From Bacteriovorax sp. UBA1852 (GTDB lineage: Bacteria > Bdellovibrionota > Bacteriovoracia > Bacteriovoracales > Bacteriovoracaceae): a DNA stretch of 14,131 nt. The notes under the pieces are model-generated. The model did not search any database. It was not told the origin of the DNA and saw only the letters and a list, made by a program, of their open reading frames with translations. Position numbers and translations under genes: made by a program. Every line of letters begins with the position of its first letter. The stretch's first letter is position 1. Shown here one piece after another: positions 1 to 7,031 of this stretch. The stretch is from positions 1 to 14,131 of the forward strand of contig DDIK01000090.1 in assembly GCA_002338505.1 (NCBI GenBank), read 5' to 3'.

Positions 1-251
1 GTAGAAGAACTTCACATATCTCAGAAGTTCTAGGTCTTGATCGTGATGGTAATTATATTGTAAGAGATATTTTTAAATGGGTTCAAAAAGGTAAAGATCC
101 TGAAACTGGAAAGTATCTAGGTGAGATGGTTGCGTGTAATTATCTTCCTAGTTTCTTTGAGGATTTTGTCGTGAATAAACTACCTTTTCCTAAAGCAAAG
201 TTTCTGACACCTGACTGGGCAAAACCTTTAGTTATTAAAAAAGCATCTTAA
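1..251 (+). CDS. C-terminal fragment of a CpaF/VirB11-family secretion ATPase (5' end outside window)
   Basis: The open frame runs from the window edge (first full codon at 3) to TAA at 249-251, giving 82 C-terminal residues. It reads ISEVLGLDRDGNYIVRDIF, then KGKDPETGKYLGEM, then YLPSFFEDF and PFPKAKFL. This matches the layout of the CpaF/TadA tail: an I-S-E-V-x-G segment, a D-I-F strand, a G-K-x-x-G turn, a x-P-x-F-x-x-x helix and a final P-rich stretch. Family members are cytoplasmic hexameric ATPases that power type IV pilus (Tad) or type II/IV secretion assembly. The Walker A and B motifs would lie upstream and cannot be checked, so the assignment rests only on the tail. The next gene starts 3 nt after the stop, so the two are probably co-transcribed. 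Confidence 0.65.
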   Translation, partial: RRTSHISEVLGLDRDGNYIVRDIFKWVQKGKDPETGKYLGEMVACNYLPSFFEDFVVNKLPFPKAKFLTPDWAKPLVIKKAS

Positions 252-254
252 TAT

Positions 255-1307
255 ATGAATAATTTAAATCGTACTCAGGCATTCTTTGCAATCACATTCT
301 TTCTCGTTATATATATTCTTTGGCTCATGATAAAGCCAATGCTTGGACCTGTGATTTTCGGAGCAATTTTAGCAGGAGTCTTTTTTAGCCTCAATATCTA
401 TATTCAAAATAAGTTAAAAGTTCAACGTGCGGTTGCTAGTGGAATTACCTGTAGCTTGATATTTTTCATTGTATTATTGCCAACAATCTTTATCCTGATT
501 AGTGTGAGTAAAGAAGCAGTTGGACTCTATCAGAATCTCATTTCTGGTCTAGGACAAAAAGAGATAAATGACTTCTTCTTTGGAGAAGGGGCAGTTGCTT
601 CACTTATTAAAAGTCTCTCAGACTACCTCTCTATCGATATAGAATTAAACATGATCAAGGAAAAGATCATTGGCTTTTTTAAAGGAGCTTCTGGTGGAAT
701 TCTCTCAACGCTCAATGGACTCGTTGGTGATATCTTCTCGTTCATCTTTAACTTGATTATTATGCTGATTGTTGCTTTCTCATTTCTCACTAAAGGAGAT
801 ATTCTCAAGGAGTACATCTTTGAGCTATCACCACTTCCAAAGGATCAAGAAGAGACTATTTTATCTAAGTTTAATCAGATGAATTATGTGACGCTTATTT
901 GTAATGGTGTTGGTGGTGTTATCCAAGGTGGATTTGCTGGCGTCGCTTTTTTCTTTGTAGGAATTCAGTCAGTTTTTCTTTGGACCGTTGTTATGATTTT
1001 ACTGGCTTTCGTTCCTCTTGTTGGGATCTCGGTTGTAACAATTCCAGCCTCTTTATATCTCATCTTAACTGGAAAGATTACTTCTGGTGTAATTCTCTTT
1101 CTTTTTACAACGGCAGTTGCAGTGGTTGTTGAGAATTGGTTCAAGCCTAAATTTATTGGAGATCGTATCCAGATCGATTCTTCATTTGTTCTTTTAACGA
1201 TTATTGGTGGAATGAGTGTCTTTGGTATGGGAGGTATCTTCTATGGACCAATCGTAGGGATCTTATTCTTAACCTTTGTTGATATTTATCACACTCATTA
1301 CGTATAA
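255..1307 (+). CDS. AI-2E/PerM-family multi-pass membrane transporter
   Basis: This 350-aa inner-membrane protein has the AI-2E family plan. A paired hydrophobic N-terminus (about 10-45) and a third helix (about 62-85) are followed by a soluble loop (about 88-145) and a helix near 155-178. The C-terminal half is densely membranous (about 212-345). Family-typical residues are VVENWFKPKFIGDRIQI (291-307) and the closing GIFYGPIVGILFLTF (327-341). Known members include transporters such as YdiK and TqsA, and proteins linked to Na+/H+ exchange. The substrate here cannot be inferred, and the family name does not show quorum-sensing signal transport. No convincing Shine-Dalgarno precedes ATG 255, so translation may be coupled to the ATPase gene ending at 251. 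Length is normal for the family. Confidence 0.87.
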   Translation: MNNLNRTQAFFAITFFLVIYILWLMIKPMLGPVIFGAILAGVFFSLNIYIQNKLKVQRAVASGITCSLIFFIVLLPTIFILISVSKEAVGLYQNLISGLGQKEINDFFFGEGAVASLIKSLSDYLSIDIELNMIKEKIIGFFKGASGGILSTLNGLVGDIFSFIFNLIIMLIVAFSFLTKGDILKEYIFELSPLPKDQEETILSKFNQMNYVTLICNGVGGVIQGGFAGVAFFFVGIQSVFLWTVVMILLAFVPLVGISVVTIPASLYLILTGKITSGVILFLFTTAVAVVVENWFKPKFIGDRIQIDSSFVLLTIIGGMSVFGMGGIFYGPIVGILFLTFVDIYHTHYV

Positions 1308-1427
1308 TTAACTACTTAATACTGTTTAAACTTTTGACACTACTTATAGATTTTTCTCCTTTCCACATAAGCTCCCTAATTTTCGCTATCATAATTATGA
1401 GAACAAGTTAATTCTATTTGGAGAGTT

Positions 1428-2255
1428 ATGAACAAGGTTACAATTTCACTATTATCGCTTTTAACGTTGAGTACTTTTGCTAGTATAAAAAACTTTGATT
1501 ACAGAGCAGATCATACTTTTACACTTTATTCTAAAGGTGCTGACAAATATGTTGAATATAAGAATACTAGACTATCTAAAGGTCAAATTAACATCGACTT
1601 AGAGGTAAGTGGCCGCTTAGAGTCTCATGTCGTTAAGCTTGGTTTAAAAGACTTTAAAGCAGATGACAATTTATTGAGAGCAACTCATTTAAACAAAGAT
1701 AAAACTGTTGCCCTAGATTACGCAGAATCAAAGACAAAACTTAAAGTGGGTTCCTCTTCTTATCTAAATGATCGACTGAGAATGCTCATAAATTCAAATA
1801 TTGATAAAACGCTTAAGAGTATTGATGGTGAAATCAGACTCACTGACTTTAAGACAAGGGTCAAGGCGGAGATTCTGAAATGTAATAAATCAAGAAATTA
1901 CCTAGTCTGTAAGGTTAGCTCAAATGTAAGTGGAGAGCGCACACAAAAAAATTCTAAAATGAAAGAACTTCTTGGTCATTTATTTGAACTTAAAAAAGAG
2001 ATGATTGCGAATTCAAGTACCAATTATGATATTGAAGGCTATAGAGAGTTTCTTACAAAAGCGGAAAAGATTTTAGATGAGAGCTTAAAATTAGAAACAC
2101 ATAATAAGAACAATATGAAGAAAACACTTATGAGTTTAAAAGATCTTCTCATTAATGAGCGTATTGATTCATATGAATACACCGCTATTCGATCTCAAAG
2201 TATTGTTACTTTTGTTGATCTTCTATTAAAAAAAATCAAAGTACATAACGCATAG
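1428..2255 (+). CDS. Exported protein of unknown function
   Basis: A 275-aa protein with a classic signal peptide: basic start, hydrophobic core LLSLLTLSTFA and probable cleavage after A18. I do not recognise the family. The mature N-terminal half (about 22-165) looks beta-rich, with charged alternating segments. It contains two cysteines, C152 and C161, in a CNKSRNYLVC context, close enough to form a disulfide after export. The C-terminal half (about 172-272) is lysine- and leucine-rich and mostly helical, with possible coiled-coil stretches at 177-192 and 205-245. The start is ATG 1428, with GGAGAG at 1420-1425. A 120-nt gap separates it from the upstream gene, so it probably has its own promoter; CATAAT at 1390-1395 is a weak -10 candidate without a matching -35. 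Periplasmic or surface location is inferred. Confidence 0.75.
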   Translation: MNKVTISLLSLLTLSTFASIKNFDYRADHTFTLYSKGADKYVEYKNTRLSKGQINIDLEVSGRLESHVVKLGLKDFKADDNLLRATHLNKDKTVALDYAESKTKLKVGSSSYLNDRLRMLINSNIDKTLKSIDGEIRLTDFKTRVKAEILKCNKSRNYLVCKVSSNVSGERTQKNSKMKELLGHLFELKKEMIANSSTNYDIEGYREFLTKAEKILDESLKLETHNKNNMKKTLMSLKDLLINERIDSYEYTAIRSQSIVTFVDLLLKKIKVHNA

Positions 2256-2333
2256 AGTTTAAATAATTTATACTCTCTACTCGACGATCTCTAATACTGA
2301 TAGTAGTTTTGCCTCTTATCTTGAGGAGGGTAT

Positions 2334-3173
2334 ATGAAAAGACTATTAGGGGGGATGTTGTGTTTATTACTTTTAACATCTTCAGTAAATGCAAACAATG
2401 TAAATACATTAATTGATGATCTGTACAACGTTATTGATCTCATTCAAAGCAATGAAAGAAAGATCAATAGAAGAGACAAGCTTGCTAATGATCTAAAAGA
2501 TATCATTAATGTTGCGAAGATTGACGTTCGAAATAGATTAAAGAAAAGAGGCGGAGGGAGACCTGGGCAAATCGATATGCATCTAGTGAAAATCACAATT
2601 AACTCATGTCAGGCTTTGGGTTATTGGAATGAGCGTGTAAAGTGCTTTAAGACTTATCTTGAAAATCAACGTGGTGTACTTGGTGCTATCTATAATAGCT
2701 GTTCAGCAATACAAAGAATGCAAGAGGTTTCATCTTGTTTCTATACCAGCTTACTTAGTATTAAAGAGGGTGAAACTAATATTAATGAATTGGCCGCAAA
2801 AGCATGTAATCAGGTTGGTTATTGGAACGATCGTAGTGCTTGTTTTACTGAATTCTCTAGGTCATCTACTGAGGTTGAGTTTAATGTTGCCAGTGTAGCT
2901 TGTAAAGCAGCCACTACTGACCAGGAAGTATCAAAGTGCTTTACTGTGGCTTATAATTACAATTTAAATAATTTTAAAAGTGTTGCTGGAACAATCCTTG
3001 CTTCTTGTAATTCAATCGGCTACTGGAATCAAAGAGTCGCATGTTTTAAAGCCGGAGTAAGAGAAAGTACTTTCTTTGGTTTTCAATATGAGCTTTATTC
3101 TAAGGGGTGTTTTGCTCTTAGTCGTGATCAGGAAGTCGCAAAATGCTTTAATAACGCACTTAAAGGTTTATAG
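2334..3173 (+). CDS. Exported six-repeat cysteine protein (C-X11-C-F repeats, alternating GYWN and QEV types)
   Basis: A 279-aa protein. The signal peptide (hydrophobic core LLGGMLCLLLLTSSVNA) is probably cut after A20. A helical, basic segment follows (about 24-75), including KKRGGGRPG near 70-78. From residue 92 to 272 there are six units, each with two cysteines exactly eleven residues apart and followed by F: C92/C104, C123/C135, C158/C170, C190/C202, C225/C237 and C259/C271. Units 1, 3 and 5 carry GYWN(E/D/Q)R. Units 2, 4 and 6 carry QEV in the same place. All twelve mature cysteines fall in these pairs, suggesting a periplasmic helical solenoid of disulfide-closed hairpins. The family is not recognised. 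The start is set by AGGAGG at 2324-2329, the strongest ribosome site in the window. A hairpin terminator follows the stop. Confidence 0.82.
   Translation: MKRLLGGMLCLLLLTSSVNANNVNTLIDDLYNVIDLIQSNERKINRRDKLANDLKDIINVAKIDVRNRLKKRGGGRPGQIDMHLVKITINSCQALGYWNERVKCFKTYLENQRGVLGAIYNSCSAIQRMQEVSSCFYTSLLSIKEGETNINELAAKACNQVGYWNDRSACFTEFSRSSTEVEFNVASVACKAATTDQEVSKCFTVAYNYNLNNFKSVAGTILASCNSIGYWNQRVACFKAGVRESTFFGFQYELYSKGCFALSRDQEVAKCFNNALKGL
2607..3149 (+). repeat. Coding region of six degenerate cysteine repeats
   Basis: Six repeats at the protein level (residues 92-272), spaced 31, 35, 32, 35 and 34 residues apart by first cysteine. They are strongly diverged at the DNA level. The alternation of two unit types suggests duplication of a two-unit block of about 66 residues. 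Confidence 0.7.
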
Positions 3174-3180
3174 AATTTTT

Positions 3181-3207
3181 TACGTGAGGGCGTCTGTCCC
3201 TCACGTA
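3181..3207 (+). terminator. Hairpin terminator after the cysteine-repeat gene
   Basis: TACGTGAGGG (3181-3190) and CCCTCACGTA (3198-3207) form a perfect 10-bp stem around a 7-nt loop, starting 7 nt after the TAG stop. The T-run after it is short (GTTTC), so termination efficiency is uncertain. A TTTTT run lies just before the stem. Confidence 0.65.
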
Positions 3208-3263
3208 GTTTCAAGTTATTACATCTTTTTTTCTATATTTTCTTAAGTATTTACTATTATTAT

Positions 3264-3280
3264 CCGATTAGAATAGTCGG
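3264..3280 (+). other. Small hairpin just upstream of the transglycosylase start
   Basis: CCGATTA (3264-3270) pairs with TAGTCGG (3274-3280) over 7 bp with one T-G wobble and a GAA loop. Its right arm touches the presumed ribosome site GGTGAG, and it contains TAGAAT (3269-3274), one mismatch from a -10 hexamer. It could be an operator or a translation-damping hairpin. Chance is also possible. Confidence 0.25.
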
Positions 3281-3286
3281 TGAGTA

Positions 3287-4891
3287 ATGATAAAGTATAA
3301 AAACATATTAACAACATTTATCTTGTGCAGTTCTTTGATTGTTCAGGGGCAGCTCTTCGCAATTGACGTCGTTGTAAAACTTAAAGAAAGTCGAAATTTT
3401 AGAAAATACGATGTTAATGAAAACGGGGTTAAGTTTCTCTCTTCACATAAAGGGAGATTAATACCAAGAGGCACGGAGTTGCGAATTCCTCTCGAGGAAC
3501 TTACTGATAAACGCGGTATTGATCGATATAAAAAATTAAGTAAATCTGAAAGAGAAGCTGCCGTTATAAATTGGCTTAAGAATCCAAAGTGGTCAAAGCT
3601 TCAGACTTTTGATTTTAGAGGTAGTGGTATACCTAAAAGAGACTTCTTTTTAAAAGTTAACACTTTAGATGGTGATGCAGGTTTTATGCAACTAAAGTCA
3701 CTTGCCTTAACTGAGAAATTAGAATTAGTAACGACTCAGGATGATGTGCTTATAGATGAGGACATCATCAACGATACCACTGGTGAAATCACTAGCGAAA
3801 CCTATGATGTTCAAGGTGAAAATGTGCGGGCTTGCGTGACAAAAATACCAAAGAGCATGTTTGATCTTCTCTCTGAAGATGCTAAGGATGCAGCTCGCAT
3901 CGTTGAAGAAGGAATGCTTACTAAGGCGAAAGAAGGCCTTCTCAGAACAACTCCAAAGCAAACTATAAATAACTTCAACTCGGTCAGTGGTGGTTGTTAT
4001 AATTATATTCAGGATATTGATAAACGCTATTGTGAAATAAATAAGCTTCAAAGCTCGAAGTGTTTTAATACTTTAAAGAAAATGACACCCTTTGAAAAAT
4101 TTAATTCAATACTTAAGGCTGAAAGTTCAGAGCATGGTGTACCTTATGACCTGATGTTATCTTTGATGAGTCAAGAGTCTTCTGGGAGATGTGTTGCTAA
4201 TGCTAATGACTCTGGTCAGAGCACTGGCCTATTTCAAATCAATATAAAAAATTCGTTACCTGATGGTTTCAAAGATAAATACTGTTCCCAAGAAATGAAT
4301 GATTCACAATGTATCGAATTATTAAAAGATGCTGTTTCAAATCCAATTGTCAACATGGAGATATCTTTAAACTTATTAAAAGAAAAATTCAAATATGTGA
4401 ATCAAGTTAATCCACACATTCTGAAGACGGGAAGCTATAAGGATCTTGAGAAAGAAGAGAGAGATAGATGGCGCTTCACCCTTAGTGCTTATAATGGTGG
4501 ACATACTCATATTAAGAATGCAAAGAAGCATGTGAATCTCTTTAACGAAAGAAATGGTACTTCTCTTGATGCAGATGATTGGAATACGAGGCGTGCTTTC
4601 TTAATGAAAAACCTAATGTCAGCACAACATGTAAACTCTCAGGAGGGCCGAGAGAATGTTATTGATCAATGTAAGCAATTATTTAAAGAGAATCAAACGG
4701 ATCTGTATATTAGAAGTGATGCATTTAAAGATAAATTAAAGGCGAGCGAAGAATTTGGAGTCCAAGGCCATGTCGATTGGCGCCACGTTTGTTACGCTAG
4801 AATCAACGTCTCATTTGTTGATACTATACTTGGTATAGATGAAGATGAATCTCGTTCAAGAATAGATGAATGGAAAGATTACTTGAGATAG
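3287..4891 (+). CDS. Secreted soluble lytic transglycosylase (SLT/GH23 domain) with a long unassigned N-terminal region
   Basis: A 534-aa exported protein predicted to cleave the glycan strands of peptidoglycan. The signal peptide ends near A25. Residues 26-130 look like a small beta-rich domain of unknown family. Residues about 185-265 are helical, with cysteines C237, C249 and C259. The lysozyme-like domain starts near 269: the probable catalytic glutamate is E297 in MSQESSGR, followed by STGLFQINI (312-320) and the family's AYNGG motif (401-405). The C-terminal 125 residues are helical and charged. GH23 enzymes make 1,6-anhydro-muropeptides. Cell-wall turnover, machine insertion and attack on another cell are all possible here. 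ATG 3287 is preceded by GGTGAG (3279-3284). The 3' end overlaps the convergent protease gene by 13 nt. Confidence 0.87.
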   Translation: MIKYKNILTTFILCSSLIVQGQLFAIDVVVKLKESRNFRKYDVNENGVKFLSSHKGRLIPRGTELRIPLEELTDKRGIDRYKKLSKSEREAAVINWLKNPKWSKLQTFDFRGSGIPKRDFFLKVNTLDGDAGFMQLKSLALTEKLELVTTQDDVLIDEDIINDTTGEITSETYDVQGENVRACVTKIPKSMFDLLSEDAKDAARIVEEGMLTKAKEGLLRTTPKQTINNFNSVSGGCYNYIQDIDKRYCEINKLQSSKCFNTLKKMTPFEKFNSILKAESSEHGVPYDLMLSLMSQESSGRCVANANDSGQSTGLFQINIKNSLPDGFKDKYCSQEMNDSQCIELLKDAVSNPIVNMEISLNLLKEKFKYVNQVNPHILKTGSYKDLEKEERDRWRFTLSAYNGGHTHIKNAKKHVNLFNERNGTSLDADDWNTRRAFLMKNLMSAQHVNSQEGRENVIDQCKQLFKENQTDLYIRSDAFKDKLKASEEFGVQGHVDWRHVCYARINVSFVDTILGIDEDESRSRIDEWKDYLR

Positions 4892-5820
4892 CTATTTAGT
4901 TTTTCTTTTATAGCTGAGAGCTTCGTTGATCGCTCGCCTAATGCCCTGTTGCCATAAGCCGCTTTCTTGCACTTACCGTCAATTTTCTCACAAACATTTA
5001 CCTCATAGCAGCCATATTTTATATTATAAAAGTAATCAATTTCGCCACTATTTAAAATACCGATGACATGGCCGTAGCGGTCAAAAACGGGTGATCCAGA
5101 ATTACCCGCAAAAGAATCAAGGTTAGAGGTAAAAGTATTTGTATCACTTTTTGAAATTCTCGCACCTTCTGATACTTTCATCGGCAATCCTGTAGGATGC
5201 CCAATAATCATGACTCTTTGATTTTTGTTATCTGTCTCACCATCGAGATTCATTTTTAATGGTTGTCTCGATTCATCAGAATTGAGCTTAATAACAGCAT
5301 AGTCTAAATTCTCGTCATACTGAGCATAGATAATTTCCTGACATGTCGAAATATTTTGCGTATTAATCAAGAGACTGCCGTTTCCTGAATTCTCTGCTGT
5401 ATAATCAAAAATCCACTTATGTGTATTACATTTTGAATTTTTTTGACGTGATATTTTCTGGCCATATTTTATCACACAGTGACCTGCTGTAATGAGTATA
5501 TCTTTTTTAATGAGAAATCCAGTACAAGATGCTGCGCTTGTCTGTTCTCGAAACTTCATACTGTTGCAAGTGGGAATCCCTCGGTAGTACTTCAAATCAT
5601 TAAAACCACTGTAGACAATATCATCACCATATTCATAAGTTTTATGGTCGTTCAGATTAATCATTGCTGCAATTGATTTAGAATATTTTGAGTATGGTGA
5701 ATTGATAATCTCGTATCTATTATCGACTCCATAAACGACTTTGTTATATTTGTTATAGGCCAGAGGACTCTTGCAAATGAATATGATCACCAGATAAAGG
5801 ATGTGCTGAGAGTATTTCAT
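4879..5820 (-). CDS. Secreted trypsin-like serine protease (S1/V8 type)
   Basis: A 313-aa exported endopeptidase with all three catalytic residues visible: H114 in LITAGHCV, D173 in ENLDYAVIKL and S241 in AGNSGSPVF. GNSGSP is typical of glutamyl-endopeptidase-like (V8) members. IIGHPTGLPMKVS (205-217) matches the strand before the active site. Cysteines cluster in the C-terminus (C271, C277, C284) as well as around the active site. The start is placed at 5820 rather than at the longer open-frame start 5982. ATG 5820 opens a clear signal peptide (MKYSQHILYLVIIF, cut near A21) and has AGGGAA just upstream, whereas the extra 54 residues are basic, not signal-like, and would run into queA. The gene is divergent from queA and convergent with the transglycosylase. 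Its target is unknown. Confidence 0.87.
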   Translation of the reverse strand: MKYSQHILYLVIIFICKSPLAYNKYNKVVYGVDNRYEIINSPYSKYSKSIAAMINLNDHKTYEYGDDIVYSGFNDLKYYRGIPTCNSMKFREQTSAASCTGFLIKKDILITAGHCVIKYGQKISRQKNSKCNTHKWIFDYTAENSGNGSLLINTQNISTCQEIIYAQYDENLDYAVIKLNSDESRQPLKMNLDGETDNKNQRVMIIGHPTGLPMKVSEGARISKSDTNTFTSNLDSFAGNSGSPVFDRYGHVIGILNSGEIDYFYNIKYGCYEVNVCEKIDGKCKKAAYGNRALGERSTKLSAIKEKLNSYLK

Positions 5821-5857
5821 ATAATTCCCTAGAAAAATTTGTAACTTTCTCCCATAG

Positions 5858-5879
5858 ATAGAGTATGTTTGTACTCTGT
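5858..5879. other. Inverted repeat in the divergent protease/queA spacer
   Basis: AGAGTA (5860-5865) and TACTCT (5872-5877) are perfect arms around TGTTTG. They extend by one T-G and one A-T pair to 8 bp. The position, 38 nt upstream of the protease start, suits an operator or a 5'-leader hairpin. Nothing else supports a function. Confidence 0.25.
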
Positions 5880-5932
5880 AATTTAAAACGCTTGAAAATT
5901 TTACAAGGTCATAATGACGCTTTAGATGTCGA

Positions 5933-5961
5933 TTGCTTATGTAGTGGTGTGTCTGTATAAC
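5933..5961 (+). promoter_or_regulatory. Candidate sigma70-type promoter for queA
   Basis: TTGCTT (5933-5938) and TATAAC (5956-5961) are separated by 17 nt. The -10 hexamer ends only 7 nt before ATG 5969, so transcription would begin at or next to the start codon, giving a leaderless mRNA. The lack of a Shine-Dalgarno before queA agrees with this. Confidence 0.4.
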
Positions 5962-5968
5962 CCTCGGT

Positions 5969-7012
5969 ATGAATAATAACATTGATTTAAAACTAAGCTC
6001 ATATAACTATGAGTTACCAAAGAAGTATATTGCCGATCGTCCTGTCCCAGGCAGAGAGAATTCTAAATTACTTGTCTATGATATTAATTCAAACAAAGTT
6101 ACTCATGATCACTTCTATAACATTGATAAATACTTACCTGAGAATTCATTGATGATTTTGAATCAAAGTAAGGTCTTTCCATGTCGACTTATTGGTAAGA
6201 AAAATAGTGGCGGGAAAGTAGAAGTTTTTTTATTAGATGCTAAGCCTAAGTCAAATGGTTTCTATCGTGCACTTGTGAGATCAAATGGAAAGAAACGGGT
6301 AGGGGATGAATACTACTTTGAGAATTCCCTCTCTCTCAAGATCGAAGATATCGTGGACGGCACATTTTATTTAAGTTCTTCTATCGTAAGCCTAGAGAAT
6401 TTCCTATTAGAAAATGCCAAAGTGCCAATCCCTCCTTATATTAGAGAAGGGCAGTCTGATGAAAAAGATGTTGAAGACTATCAGACAGTTTACGCGAAAC
6501 ATTCAGGTAGTGTGGCCGCGCCGACAGCTGGACTTCATTTCACTGATGATGTCTTTCATAAATTGGAAAATAAAAATATTGATAAGGCCTTTGTTACTTT
6601 ACATGTGGGCCTAGGTACATTTGCTCCTGTAAAATGTGACGATCTTAGTGAGCACCAGATGCATACTGAAGAGTTCTTTATAGAAAGTGACTCTCTTCAA
6701 AAAATTAAGTCAAAAAAATTTAAGATCGCTGTCGGGACTACTACTCTTAGAACGCTTGAATCCATTGAGAGAAATGGGGTTGAGGATACTCTAGCAAATC
6801 AAGTCTATGATACGGATATCTTCTTGTATCCAGGAGTTAAAGTAAAAAGTATTGATGCTCTTGTGACAAACTTTCACCTTCCAGAATCGACTCTTCTTAT
6901 GCTAGTAAGTAGTCTTATTGGAAGAGAGAAAACACTAGAGCTTTACGAAGTTGCAAAAGAGAAAGATTATCGCTTCTTTAGCTATGGCGATGCAATGTTG
7001 ATTCTTAGATAG
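5969..7012 (+). CDS. queA: S-adenosylmethionine:tRNA ribosyltransferase-isomerase QueA
   Basis: A 347-aa cytoplasmic enzyme that transfers the ribosyl part of S-adenosylmethionine to preQ1-modified tRNA, forming epoxyqueuosine at the wobble position of GUN-anticodon tRNAs. Family motifs are all present: YELPKKYIADRP (14-25), SVAAPTAGLHFT (181-192), VTLHVGLGTFAPV (209-221), HTEEF (232-236), TTTLRTLES (257-265), NFHLPESTLLMLVSSL (301-316) and FFSYGDAMLI (336-345). Length is normal. ATG 5969 is the only sensible start in frame, although no Shine-Dalgarno precedes it. Tgt, which acts one step earlier in the same pathway, follows after a 19-nt gap. The gene heads the long queA-to-secF run. Confidence 0.96.
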   Translation: MNNNIDLKLSSYNYELPKKYIADRPVPGRENSKLLVYDINSNKVTHDHFYNIDKYLPENSLMILNQSKVFPCRLIGKKNSGGKVEVFLLDAKPKSNGFYRALVRSNGKKRVGDEYYFENSLSLKIEDIVDGTFYLSSSIVSLENFLLENAKVPIPPYIREGQSDEKDVEDYQTVYAKHSGSVAAPTAGLHFTDDVFHKLENKNIDKAFVTLHVGLGTFAPVKCDDLSEHQMHTEEFFIESDSLQKIKSKKFKIAVGTTTLRTLESIERNGVEDTLANQVYDTDIFLYPGVKVKSIDALVTNFHLPESTLLMLVSSLIGREKTLELYEVAKEKDYRFFSYGDAMLILR

Positions 7013-7031
7013 ATGAGTGATTGGAAAAATT

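Noticed and set aside
1334..1339. Perfect TTGACA as a -35 element for the gene at 1428
   Set aside because: No -10-like hexamer at 15-19 nt downstream; TATAGA at 1345 is far too close.
2254..2276. Hairpin AGAGT/ACTCT after the gene at 1428 as a terminator
   Set aside because: Weak AT-rich stem with a mismatch, overlapping the stop codon and lacking a following T-run.
3725..4051. 108-codon open frame on the - strand inside the transglycosylase gene
   Set aside because: Shadow of a well-supported gene; no ribosome site or recognisable protein features.
5821..5982. Upstream extension of the protease open frame
   Set aside because: Basic, non-signal sequence lacking a ribosome site and running into queA; ATG 5820 is better in every respect.
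7017..7031. GTG 7017 as the tgt start
   Set aside because: ATG 7032 has a GGAAAA ribosome site and gives the normal Tgt N-terminus.
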